A stretch of 10,094 nucleotides of DNA from Candidatus Krumholzibacteriia bacterium (GTDB lineage Bacteria; Krumholzibacteriota; Krumholzibacteriia; LZORAL124-64-63), in the NCBI GenBank assembly GCA_014859985.1, contig JACZKN010000450.1, forward strand, positions 1-10,094. The letters are read 5' to 3'. A model generated the notes under the pieces. The model was not told the DNA's origin and did no database searches. It worked only from the letters and a program-made list of their open reading frames with translations. This document shows, piece by piece, positions 1 through 5,834 of this stretch (position 1 is the first letter of the stretch; the number at the start of each line of letters is the position of its first letter). The position numbers and the translations under genes are program-made.

Positions 1-345
1 CCGCCGCACCGTACCTGGGCCGCAGGCGCGGCGCTGCCTGCCCCGGCGGTGACCTGGCAGGTCGAGGCCCGGTTCGGCGTCTGCCCGGACGGTGGCCGGC
101 CCGCGCTGCTGTTCGACGTGGGCCCGGTCTGGGAGCGCAAGACCGCGGCCCTGGCCTGCTTCGCCAGCCAGTTCCGCCGGTCGCCCGGCCGACGCCCGAC
201 GATGATCAACGACACCGCCTTCCTGGAACAGATCGAACGGCGGGCCCGCGCCTGGGGCCGGCGGGCCGGCGTCGAGCTGGCCGAGGCACTCGCCGGGGAC
301 CCCGTCCCGGTGCTGGCGGACCTGCCCCGGGAGCCGTGGTGCTGA
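1..345 (+). CDS. bshB1: Bacillithiol biosynthesis deacetylase BshB1, C-terminal part (5' end outside window)
   Basis: The reading frame is open from base 1 to the TGA at 343-345, giving about 114 residues, so the gene enters from the left. The segment FDVGPVWERKTAALACFASQF, followed by INDTAFLEQIERRARAWG and a GVELAEAL stretch, matches the C-terminal third of BshB1. BshB1 is the LmbE-like zinc deacetylase that removes acetate from GlcNAc-malate, the second step of bacillithiol synthesis, in the cytoplasm. The N-terminal AHPDD-type zinc motif of the family would lie upstream and cannot be checked. A GTG at 49 could open a 98-aa ORF, but the similarity and the open frame before it argue for a truncated longer gene. 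The stop overlaps the bshA start by one base, so the two are translationally coupled, and bshA being the partner enzyme supports the call. The paralogue BshB2 or another LmbE-family deacetylase is less likely. Confidence 0.82.
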   Translation, partial: PPHRTWAAGAALPAPAVTWQVEARFGVCPDGGRPALLFDVGPVWERKTAALACFASQFRRSPGRRPTMINDTAFLEQIERRARAWGRRAGVELAEALAGDPVPVLADLPREPWC

Positions 346-1496
346 TGCGCATGCCGGCGGTGGGCATCACCTGCTATCCGACCCAGGGCGGCAGCGGCGT
401 CGTGGCGACCGAGCTGGGCATCAACCTGGCCCGGCACGGCTGCGCCGTGCATTTCATCTCCAGCAGCCTGCCCTTCCGGCTGCAGCAGTACAGCGAGAAC
501 ATCTTCTACCATCCGGTGGACATGCCCCAGTACCCCGTGTTCCAGAACTCGCCCTACACCCTGAGCCTGGCCACGGTCATGAGCGAGACGGCGGTGCGCC
601 ACAACCTGGACCTCCTGCACGTCCACTACGCCATTCCCCACGCCGCGAGCGCCTATCTCGCCCGCCAGATGGTGGGAGGCGACCGCCTGAAGGTGGTCAC
701 CACCCTGCACGGCACCGACATCACCCTCGTGGGGCAGGAGCCGTCGTTCTTCCCCATCACGCGCTTCGTGATCGACCAGAGCGACGCCGTGACCGCCGTG
801 TCCACGTTCCTGCGGGCGGAGACCGAGCGCGTGTTCGGCGTGACCCGGCCCATCGAGGTGATCCCCAATTTCGTCGACGCCCGCGTCTACCGGCCGCGGC
901 AGGACGAGGACCTGCGCCGCCGCTTCGCCCCCGGCGGCGAACACCTGCTCATCCATGCCTCCAATTTCCGGAAGGTGAAGAACCTGCCGGCGGTGATCGA
1001 GGTGACGGCCCGCGTGGCGGCCGAGATCCCGGTGCGCCTGCTGCTGGCCGGCGACGGTCCGGAGATGCCTGCCGTCCGCGCCCACGCCGACCGCCTGGGC
1101 CTGGCGGAGCGGGTCGTCTTCCTCGGCCACGTGGACGAACTGGCGGAGATCATGCCGGCCTGCGACGTGCTGCTGCTGCCTTCGCTGCACGAATCGTTCG
1201 GGCTGGTGGCCCTGGAAGCCATGGCCTGCGGCGTGGTGCCGGTGGTCACCGACCGGGGGGGCGCCGCCGACTTCATCCAGGACGGCCACACCGGTTTCCT
1301 GCGGGATCCCGAGGACATCGGGGGCATGGCCGCGGCGGTGCTGCGGGTCCTGCGCGACCCGGCCCTGCGGACCCAGATGGCGGAAGACGCCCAGCGGGAC
1401 GCAGCGGGGGATTTCGGGATCAGCTGCGTCCTGAAGAAGTACCTCGACCTCTACGACCGCCTGCTGGGGCTGGCGGGACCGCGCGGTGCCGGTTGA
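345..1496 (+). CDS. bshA: N-acetyl-alpha-D-glucosaminyl L-malate synthase BshA (GT4 glycosyltransferase)
   Basis: The 383-aa protein transfers GlcNAc from UDP-GlcNAc to L-malate, the first step of bacillithiol synthesis, in the cytoplasm. It has the GT-B fold pattern of family GT4. The N-terminal glycine-rich GGSGVVATELG lies at about residues 15-25, LHVHYAIPHA and LHGTDIT follow, the inter-domain IPNFVD comes next, then SNFRKVK and GDGPE. The C-terminal EX7E donor-site motif is in ESFGLVALE with E283 and E291. GITCYPTQGGSG and HVHYAIPHA are characteristic of BshA rather than of general GT4 enzymes, and the length is normal for BshA. I chose the ATG at 345: it overlaps the bshB1 stop (TGATG) and has GGGAG at 329-333 about 11 bases upstream. 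The in-frame GTG at 336 would be only 2 bases from that site, and ATG 351 is also possible. Co-transcribed with bshB1. Confidence 0.93.
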   Translation: MRMPAVGITCYPTQGGSGVVATELGINLARHGCAVHFISSSLPFRLQQYSENIFYHPVDMPQYPVFQNSPYTLSLATVMSETAVRHNLDLLHVHYAIPHAASAYLARQMVGGDRLKVVTTLHGTDITLVGQEPSFFPITRFVIDQSDAVTAVSTFLRAETERVFGVTRPIEVIPNFVDARVYRPRQDEDLRRRFAPGGEHLLIHASNFRKVKNLPAVIEVTARVAAEIPVRLLLAGDGPEMPAVRAHADRLGLAERVVFLGHVDELAEIMPACDVLLLPSLHESFGLVALEAMACGVVPVVTDRGGAADFIQDGHTGFLRDPEDIGGMAAAVLRVLRDPALRTQMAEDAQRDAAGDFGISCVLKKYLDLYDRLLGLAGPRGAG

Positions 1497-1520
1497 CAGG
1501 GGCGCCCGGAGCCTTAGAAT
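1493..1520 (+). promoter_or_regulatory. Sigma-70-type promoter for the Minf_1886 gene
   Basis: A perfect -35 box TTGACA (1493-1498) is followed after 16 bases by TAGAAT (1515-1520), one mismatch from the consensus -10. The likely transcription start is the A near 1527, leaving a leader of about 35 bases before the ATG at 1562. The -35 box contains the bshA stop codon (TGA 1494-1496), so the promoter begins inside the upstream gene. Such a match is unlikely by chance in DNA this GC-rich. It may also feed the tol genes downstream. Activity is inferred from sequence only. Confidence 0.72.
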
Positions 1521-1531
1521 GAGGGTATAGC

Positions 1532-1547
1532 GCGGGCGGGCGCCCGC
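1532..1547 (+). other. Leader hairpin before the Minf_1886 gene
   Basis: GCGGGC (1532-1537) pairs with GCCCGC (1542-1547) around a GGGC loop, 6 bp of pure G-C. It lies in the predicted 5' leader, just after the expected transcription start, and stops a few bases before the GGGAGG ribosome-binding site. It could stabilise the transcript's 5' end; it may also be chance in high-GC DNA. Confidence 0.3.
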
Positions 1548-1561
1548 ACGGGAGGCTGGCC

Positions 1562-1939
1562 ATGAACGACACCCTGGATCTGCTGCGGAAAGTGGAGGCC
1601 CTGGCCGAGCGGCGGGGCGTGTTCCGGCCGGAGGCCTACGTCTTCGTGCTCGAGTCCCTCGAGCTGGCGGTCGCGAGCCAGGAGGAGCCGGGGCACGTCT
1701 CCGGGGAGGACCTGCTGGACCGGATCCGGCGCCTGGGCCGCGAACGCTACGGCGCCCTGGCCGGCGATGTCTTCAACGCCTGGGGCGTGCGGGGCACCGT
1801 GGATTTCGGGCGTGTCGTCTTCCACCTGGTGGACGAGGGCCTGCTGCGCAAGCGGGACGAGGACACCCTGGCCGACTTCATCGACAAGTTCGACTTCCGC
1901 GAGGCCTTCGCCCTGCGCGTCCACGAGGGACGCGCCTGA
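1562..1939 (+). CDS. Minf_1886 family protein of unknown function
   Basis: The 125-aa protein looks like the Minf_1886 family, small conserved proteins first noted in Verrucomicrobia and Planctomycetes and also found in other deep-branching groups; no function is established as far as I know. The recognisable pieces are RPEAYVFVLESLELA (about residues 22-36), a VSGEDLLDRIRRL stretch, FNAWGVRGTVDFGRVVFHLVDEGLL with its NxWGV-x-x-TxDFG pattern, and a C-terminal DFIDKFDFREAF. It is predicted soluble and mostly helical, with no signal peptide or membrane segment. The ATG at 1562 has GGGAGG about 6 bases upstream. It has its own strong promoter overlapping the bshA stop and is followed 165 bases later by tolQ on the same strand. 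Family placement is from remembered sequence pattern; any link to bacillithiol or Tol-Pal is only positional. Confidence 0.8.
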   Translation: MNDTLDLLRKVEALAERRGVFRPEAYVFVLESLELAVASQEEPGHVSGEDLLDRIRRLGRERYGALAGDVFNAWGVRGTVDFGRVVFHLVDEGLLRKRDEDTLADFIDKFDFREAFALRVHEGRA

Positions 1940-1942
1940 CCG

Positions 1943-1962
1943 GGGCGGAACTTTTCCCGCCC
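1943..1962 (+). terminator. Short GC hairpin just after the Minf_1886 stop codon
   Basis: GGGCGG (1943-1948) pairs with CCGCCC (1957-1962) around the loop AACTTTTC, three bases after the TGA at 1937-1939. There is no T-tract after the stem. The same GGGCGG/CCGCCC core occurs in the hairpins after the cupin gene and after pruA, which is why I list it as a possible terminator or 3'-end stabiliser. The 6-bp stem is short and the tol genes downstream may still be read through. Confidence 0.35.
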
Positions 1963-2019
1963 GCGGCCCGTTCAGCGGGGCGCAGGGCGGCGAGCGACTG
2001 ACCGGGGCCCACGCCCGAC

Positions 2020-2037
2020 CGGACCATGGAGGGTCCG
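2020..2037 (+). other. Hairpin in the leader region upstream of tolQ
   Basis: CGGACC (2020-2025) pairs exactly with GGTCCG (2032-2037) around the loop ATGGAG, about 70 bases before the tolQ start. The right arm runs into the palindrome CGGATCCG (2037-2044). I found no convincing promoter boxes in 1940-2104, so whether this sits in a leader or in untranscribed spacer is unclear. Confidence 0.3.
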
Positions 2038-2104
2038 CGGATCCGGCCGCGAGGGAGCGGGGCCGCATCCCCATCCGCAACGATCGCCTCCCCGAGGAGA
2101 ACCC

Positions 2105-2818
2105 ATGCCCGCGTGCCGCTTCCTGGCGACCATGGGCCCGCAGGAGCTGGCAGGACTGGTGGCCGATTCGTCCTTTTTCGGCAAGACCATCCTGCTGGTG
2201 CTGCTGGTGCTCTCGGTGATGTCCTGGGCCGTCTTCATCGACAAGTCGCGCACCCTGGCGCGCCTGCGTGCGGGCCACCAGGCGTTCTGGGCCCAGTGCG
2301 AGCAGTGGCTGGACGGGCGCTGCGACCGGGCCGAACTGGCGGCGTGGTGCGCCGGACGGCCGGAACTGCCGCTGTGCGGCCTGCTGCGCGAAGCGGACGG
2401 GCTGACCCAGGCCCCCGCCATCCGCCGCGCGGCCGAACGGGTGACCTACCTGGAGATCGAGGGGCTGGAGCGCTACGTCATCCTGCTCTCCACCTCGGTG
2501 GCCATCTCGCCGTTCCTGGGCCTGCTGGGCACGGTCTGGGGCATCATGACCAGCTTCTGGGACATGTCGGAGATGCACAGCGCCAACCTCACTGTCGTGG
2601 CGCCGGGCATCGCCGAGGCCCTGATCACCACGGTCGCCGGCCTGGCGGTGGCCATTCCCGCGGTGGTCTTCTACAACAGCACCGTGCGCAAGATCGACCT
2701 CGTGGCCAACGAACTGGACCGGCTGCGCACGATCCTGGAGGAGCAGGCGGGCGAGGGCGGCGCCGCGGGTCGGGACCGGGTGCGGCGGCCGGCGCTGCAC
2801 GAACGGGAGAGCATCTGA
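2105..2818 (+). CDS. tolQ: Tol-Pal motor protein TolQ (MotA/TolQ/ExbB family)
   Basis: The 237-aa inner-membrane protein forms, with TolR, the proton channel that powers the Tol-Pal system during envelope constriction. Three membrane segments are visible: residues about 28-45, 124-148 and 168-190. The second holds ISPFLGLLGTVWGIM, the family signature with T143, and the third holds EALITTVAGLAVAIP with the conserved T176. The large cytoplasmic loop (about 46-123) separates segments one and two, as in TolQ and ExbB. The loop has four regularly spaced cysteines (C65, C73, C82, C91), which I do not recall as a family feature. The ATG at 2105 has GAGGAG at 2094-2099, 5 bases away; M10 is a possible later start without such a site. 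The stop overlaps the tolR ATG by one base. ExbB is the alternative name, but tolB-pal-cpoB downstream settles it as TolQ. Confidence 0.93.
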   Translation: MPACRFLATMGPQELAGLVADSSFFGKTILLVLLVLSVMSWAVFIDKSRTLARLRAGHQAFWAQCEQWLDGRCDRAELAAWCAGRPELPLCGLLREADGLTQAPAIRRAAERVTYLEIEGLERYVILLSTSVAISPFLGLLGTVWGIMTSFWDMSEMHSANLTVVAPGIAEALITTVAGLAVAIPAVVFYNSTVRKIDLVANELDRLRTILEEQAGEGGAAGRDRVRRPALHERESI

Positions 2819-3228
2819 TGGCGGGGCGGGGCCGCTCGTTCCGCCCCATGGCGGAGATCAACATCACGTCCCTGGTGGATGTGACGCTCTGCATGCTGAT
2901 CATCTTCATGCTGACGGCGCCCTACATCCAGGGCGGGGTGGAGGTGAACCTGCCCGAGGCCGACACCCGCACCCAGGTGGTCAAGGAGGGTCCGGTCATC
3001 TCCGTGACCGGCAACCGCGACGTCTTCTTCCAGGAGCAGGCGGTGGAGATCGCCGACCTGCCGGCGCTGCTCGAGCCCTTCGCGGACCGGAAGGAGACCC
3101 TGCCGGTCTACCTCCGCTGCGACGAGGAGGTGCCCTACGGCGTGGTGCTGAAGGTCATGGCGGCGGTGGAGCGCCAGGGTTTCCAGAACCTGAGCCTGGT
3201 GGCCGATCCGCCCCGGCCCGGGGACTGA
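2818..3228 (+). CDS. tolR: Tol-Pal motor protein TolR (ExbD/TolR family)
   Basis: The 136-aa protein is the single-span partner of TolQ in the proton-driven inner-membrane motor. After a short basic cytoplasmic N-terminus (residues 1-13) comes EINITSLVDVTLCMLIIFMLT, the membrane helix with the essential proton-carrying aspartate at D21. The periplasmic part begins with GGVEVNLPEAD and ends in a domain containing VYLRCDEEVPYGVVLKVMAAV, typical of ExbD/TolR. Length is normal for the family. The ATG at 2818 shares its A with the tolQ TGA (TGATG), with GGGAGA about 8 bases upstream. The next gene starts 1 base after the stop. ExbD would be the alternative, but the neighbouring tol genes favour TolR. 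Confidence 0.93.
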   Translation: MAGRGRSFRPMAEINITSLVDVTLCMLIIFMLTAPYIQGGVEVNLPEADTRTQVVKEGPVISVTGNRDVFFQEQAVEIADLPALLEPFADRKETLPVYLRCDEEVPYGVVLKVMAAVERQGFQNLSLVADPPRPGD

Positions 3229-3229
3229 G

Positions 3230-3931
3230 ATGACCCGCGGGCTGCCCTGGTCGGTCCTGCTGCACGTGGTCGTGCTGACCCTGGTGGTCATGTACGGCAA
3301 CACCGTGCAGCGCCGGGTGCTCGAGCCGCCCCTGCTGATCCGGGCGCGGCTGGTGCCCTCGACGGTGCTGGACCGGCCGGCGGCCGAGACGGTGGCCGAG
3401 CCGGAGCCGGAGGCTTCGCCGCCGCCGCAGGAGCCGGTGCCGCTGCCGCCGAAGGAGGTGCCGGAGGCCCGCGTCGAGCCCAAGCCGAAGCCGAAGGAGC
3501 CCGAGCCCAGGCCCGCCGAACGCAGGCCCGAGCCCGAGCAGAGGACCCCGGACCGGGAACCCGCCGCGGCGGCGGAGCGCCAGGAGGGGGCGGTGCAGGC
3601 GACGGCCAGCGGCCCCAGCGTCCAGGGCACCGACACCAACTTCCCCTTCGCCTGGTACCTGGCGAACCTGGAGGGGCAGATCGCGCGGAACTGGCGGCCG
3701 CGGCAGCTCGGGTTCGGCGACCGCTCGCGGGTCAGCTGCGCCGTGCATTTCGTGATCGCCCGCAGCGGCGGCGTGTCCCAGGTGACCATGGTCCAGGGCA
3801 GCGGGGTCGGCGTCTACGACCGGGAGGCGCTGCGGGCGGTGCAGGCGACGCGCCTGCCGCCATTGCCGCCCCAGTACGGCGGCGCGACCCTCGGCGTCAC
3901 CTTCATCTTCAACCTGGAACCGGGAATGTGA
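3230..3931 (+). CDS. tolA: TonB/TolA-like periplasm-spanning energy transducer, in tolA position
   Basis: The 233-aa protein sits where tolA belongs, between tolR and tolB, and likely links the TolQR motor to TolB/Pal. A single N-terminal membrane anchor (about residues 8-23) carries the SxxxH motif (S8, H12) that TonB and TolA use to contact the motor. Residues about 43-118 form a Pro/Glu/Lys/Arg-rich linker with PEPE, PKPKPKEPEP and RRPEPEQ stretches. The C-terminal domain (about 138-233) looks like the TonB C-terminal family: YLANLEGQIARNW, VHFVIARSGGVSQV and a DREALRAVQATRLPPLP segment. The linker is proline-rich as in TonB, not the long Ala/Lys-rich helix of E. coli TolA, and the protein is much shorter than the 421-aa E. 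coli TolA. It begins 1 base after the tolR stop. The symbol is assigned from position; the fold is TonB-like. Confidence 0.82.
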   Translation: MTRGLPWSVLLHVVVLTLVVMYGNTVQRRVLEPPLLIRARLVPSTVLDRPAAETVAEPEPEASPPPQEPVPLPPKEVPEARVEPKPKPKEPEPRPAERRPEPEQRTPDREPAAAAERQEGAVQATASGPSVQGTDTNFPFAWYLANLEGQIARNWRPRQLGFGDRSRVSCAVHFVIARSGGVSQVTMVQGSGVGVYDREALRAVQATRLPPLPPQYGGATLGVTFIFNLEPGM

Positions 3932-3942
3932 GGAGCCGCAAC

Positions 3943-5229
3943 GTGACACCGATGACGCGACTCGTGCCGATGATCCTCCTCGTGCTGGCGGCGGTGCCCG
4001 CCGCAGCCCAGCGCTCGAGCGAGGTGGTCATCGACCACACCAAGGTGGCGTGGGAGAAGACGCCCATCCTGGTGGGGCTGCCGGACGTGCTCAGCGGGGG
4101 CATGCCCGCCGTGCAGGCGGCGGACCTGCTGCAGGCGGTGGTGCTGAACGACCTGAAGCTGAGCGGCCTCTTCCTGCCTGCCCTGCGGGACGTGCAGGGC
4201 GACTCGCTGAACTACCAGTACGCCATCGAAGGCACCGTGGAAGGGGCCCTGCGCGACGCGGGGCAGACGGGGGAGGACGCGCCCACCACCGTGAGCCTGA
4301 ACCTGGTGACCTGGCCGGAACGGCAGCTGCTGCTGAACAAGCGCTACCGGCCCCTGCCCAGCCAACTGCGCACCAGCGCCCACCACTTCGCCGACCAGGT
4401 GATCGAGATGCTCACCGGCGAGCCGGGCATCTGCCTGACGCGGATCGCCTTCTCCCGGGGCGCGGGCGACCGGCGCGACCTGTGGGTCGTCGATTTCGAC
4501 GGCGAGGGCCTGATGCGCCTGACCGGCAACCGCACCCTGAACCTGTGCCCCGCCTGGTCACCCGACGGCACCACCATCGCCTTCACCAGCTACCGGGACG
4601 GGCGGCAGGGTCTCTACGGACTGGACACCTCCAACGGTAAAGTACGTTCCATCATAGAGTTGGAAGGCCTGAACCTGGGGGCGGACTGGCATCCCTCGGG
4701 GAAGGAGCTGGTCCTGTCCCTGTCCCACAGCGGCAACCCGGAGATCTACCGGATCAAGCCGGACGGGACCATCGTCAAGCGCCTGACGGTCTCGGACGCC
4801 ATCGAGATCAGCCCGAGCTGGTCCCCCGGCGGCCGGGACATCGTTTTTACCAGTGACAGGACCGGTACCCCGCAGTTATATATCTTCGACGGCGACGGGG
4901 CGGGCCGCAGGCGGCTCACCTTCGAGGGCCGGTACAACGATTCCGCGGTCTGGTCCCCCAATGGGGAGCGGATCGCCTACGCGACGCGCGAGGGGAACCA
5001 CACCCAGATCGTGGTGATGAAGGCGACGGGAGAGTCGCGCCGCGTCCTGACCGACGGCACGTGGCGCAACGCCGAGGATCCGAGTTGGGCGCCGGACGGC
5101 CGTCACCTGGTCTTCGCCTCCGACCGCACCGGTGTGTTCAACCTCTACGTCTGCGACGTGGACGAGGGTACGATTCGCCGCTTGACGTCCGGGAACGATC
5201 CGGACATTACCCCGGCCTGGTCCCGCTAG
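3943..5229 (+). CDS. tolB: Tol-Pal periplasmic beta-propeller protein TolB
   Basis: TolB is the periplasmic protein that binds Pal and is acted on by TolA. I chose the GTG at 3943 because AGGAG at 3931-3935 is 7 bases upstream; this gives 428 aa, close to E. coli TolB (430). A GTG at 3928 and an ATG at 3952 are in frame but poorly spaced. A signal peptide covers residues 1-22 (LVPMILLVLAAVPAAA, cleavage after AAA). The N-terminal domain follows (about 23-160, starting EVVIDHTKVAWEKTPILVGLPD). The propeller runs from about 167 to the end, with repeated PD40-type blades such as PAWSPDGTTIAFTS, PSWSPGGRDIVFTSDRTGTPQLY and PSWAPDGRHLVFASDRTG. Two short runs of rarer, AT-richer codons lie at codons 232-241 and 301-314. 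The gene lies 11 bases after the tolA-like stop and 42 before pal. Confidence 0.95.
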   Translation: MTPMTRLVPMILLVLAAVPAAAQRSSEVVIDHTKVAWEKTPILVGLPDVLSGGMPAVQAADLLQAVVLNDLKLSGLFLPALRDVQGDSLNYQYAIEGTVEGALRDAGQTGEDAPTTVSLNLVTWPERQLLLNKRYRPLPSQLRTSAHHFADQVIEMLTGEPGICLTRIAFSRGAGDRRDLWVVDFDGEGLMRLTGNRTLNLCPAWSPDGTTIAFTSYRDGRQGLYGLDTSNGKVRSIIELEGLNLGADWHPSGKELVLSLSHSGNPEIYRIKPDGTIVKRLTVSDAIEISPSWSPGGRDIVFTSDRTGTPQLYIFDGDGAGRRRLTFEGRYNDSAVWSPNGERIAYATREGNHTQIVVMKATGESRRVLTDGTWRNAEDPSWAPDGRHLVFASDRTGVFNLYVCDVDEGTIRRLTSGNDPDITPAWSR

Positions 5230-5271
5230 GGACAGGGCCCAACCTGCAACGGACGTGAAGGAGCTGCCGGA

Positions 5272-5820
5272 ATGAACCACTGGTACAACCGCAATATCCA
5301 TGTCGTGCTGGTCCTGGTCGCGATCCTGGTCGTGGGCAGCCTCGCCGGCGGCTGCGGCAAGAAGCCCGAGGCGGAGACCGATCCCACCATCGAGACGACC
5401 CTGCCGGCCGAGACCGTGCCGGCCCAGCCGACCCCCGAGCCCACCGTGCCCGAGGTGACGGCCCCCGACTACGCGGCCATGGACCCGGCCGACTACGGCA
5501 TCGGCGACGTCTTCTTCGGCTTCGACGAGTACACGCTGTCCACCGAGGCCATGGGCATCCTCTCCCGCAACGCCCGCATCCTGCGCGAGGCCGGCGTGAC
5601 GGTGCTCGTCAGCGGCCACTGCGACGAGCGCGGCACCGTCGAGTACAACCTGGCCCTGGGCGAGAAGCGCGCGAAGGCGGTCAAGGACTACCTGGTGAGC
5701 CTGGGCGTGGCGGCGGGCAACGTGCGCGTCACCTCCTACGGCGAGAGCAAGCCCTTCGCCACGGGCAGCACCGAGCAGGCCTGGGCGCAGAACCGTCGGG
5801 CCCATTTCGAGCGCCCGTAG
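5272..5820 (+). CDS. pal: Peptidoglycan-associated lipoprotein Pal
   Basis: The 182-aa outer-membrane lipoprotein anchors the envelope to peptidoglycan and is the partner of TolB. A hydrophobic signal segment (about residues 9-27) ends in SLAGGC, making C28 the likely lipidated cysteine; the leucine is at -4 rather than the usual -3. A Pro/Thr/Glu-rich tether (about 29-70) leads to the OmpA C-terminal domain (about 75-182). This begins DVFFGFDEYTLS and contains GHCDERGTVEYNLALGEKRA with D118 and R120, the region that grips diaminopimelate. It ends with SYGESKPF and QNRRAHF. GHCDERGT is diagnostic for Pal. The ATG at 5272 has AAGGAG at 5258-5263, 8 bases away. The gene lies between tolB and cpoB, 14 bases before the latter. 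Confidence 0.95.
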   Translation: MNHWYNRNIHVVLVLVAILVVGSLAGGCGKKPEAETDPTIETTLPAETVPAQPTPEPTVPEVTAPDYAAMDPADYGIGDVFFGFDEYTLSTEAMGILSRNARILREAGVTVLVSGHCDERGTVEYNLALGEKRAKAVKDYLVSLGVAAGNVRVTSYGESKPFATGSTEQAWAQNRRAHFERP

Positions 5821-5834
5821 CCGGAAAGGCACGC

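Noticed and set aside
1514..2800. A 428-codon minus-strand open frame across the Minf_1886 gene and tolQ
   Set aside because: It overlaps two well-supported genes and the spacer between them and encodes Gln/His/Arg-rich low-complexity sequence; this is a high-GC shadow frame.
2026..2817. The upstream extension of the tolR frame, which could give a 400-aa fusion protein
   Set aside because: The part before 2818 lies over tolQ in another frame and is Gly/Arg/Ala/Pro filler. The TGATG overlap and the family start MAGRGRSFRPMAEIN fix tolR at 2818.
3450..3545. Repetitive CCCGAGCC/AAGCCGAAG DNA as a repeat element
   Set aside because: It simply encodes the Pro/Glu/Lys linker of the TonB/TolA-like protein; no repeat unit extends outside the gene.
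2105..3931. An exbB-exbD-tonB transport energiser in place of tolQ-tolR-tolA
   Set aside because: The genes continue tightly into tolB, pal and cpoB, which are specific to Tol-Pal, and TolQ has the GLLGTVWGIM signature.
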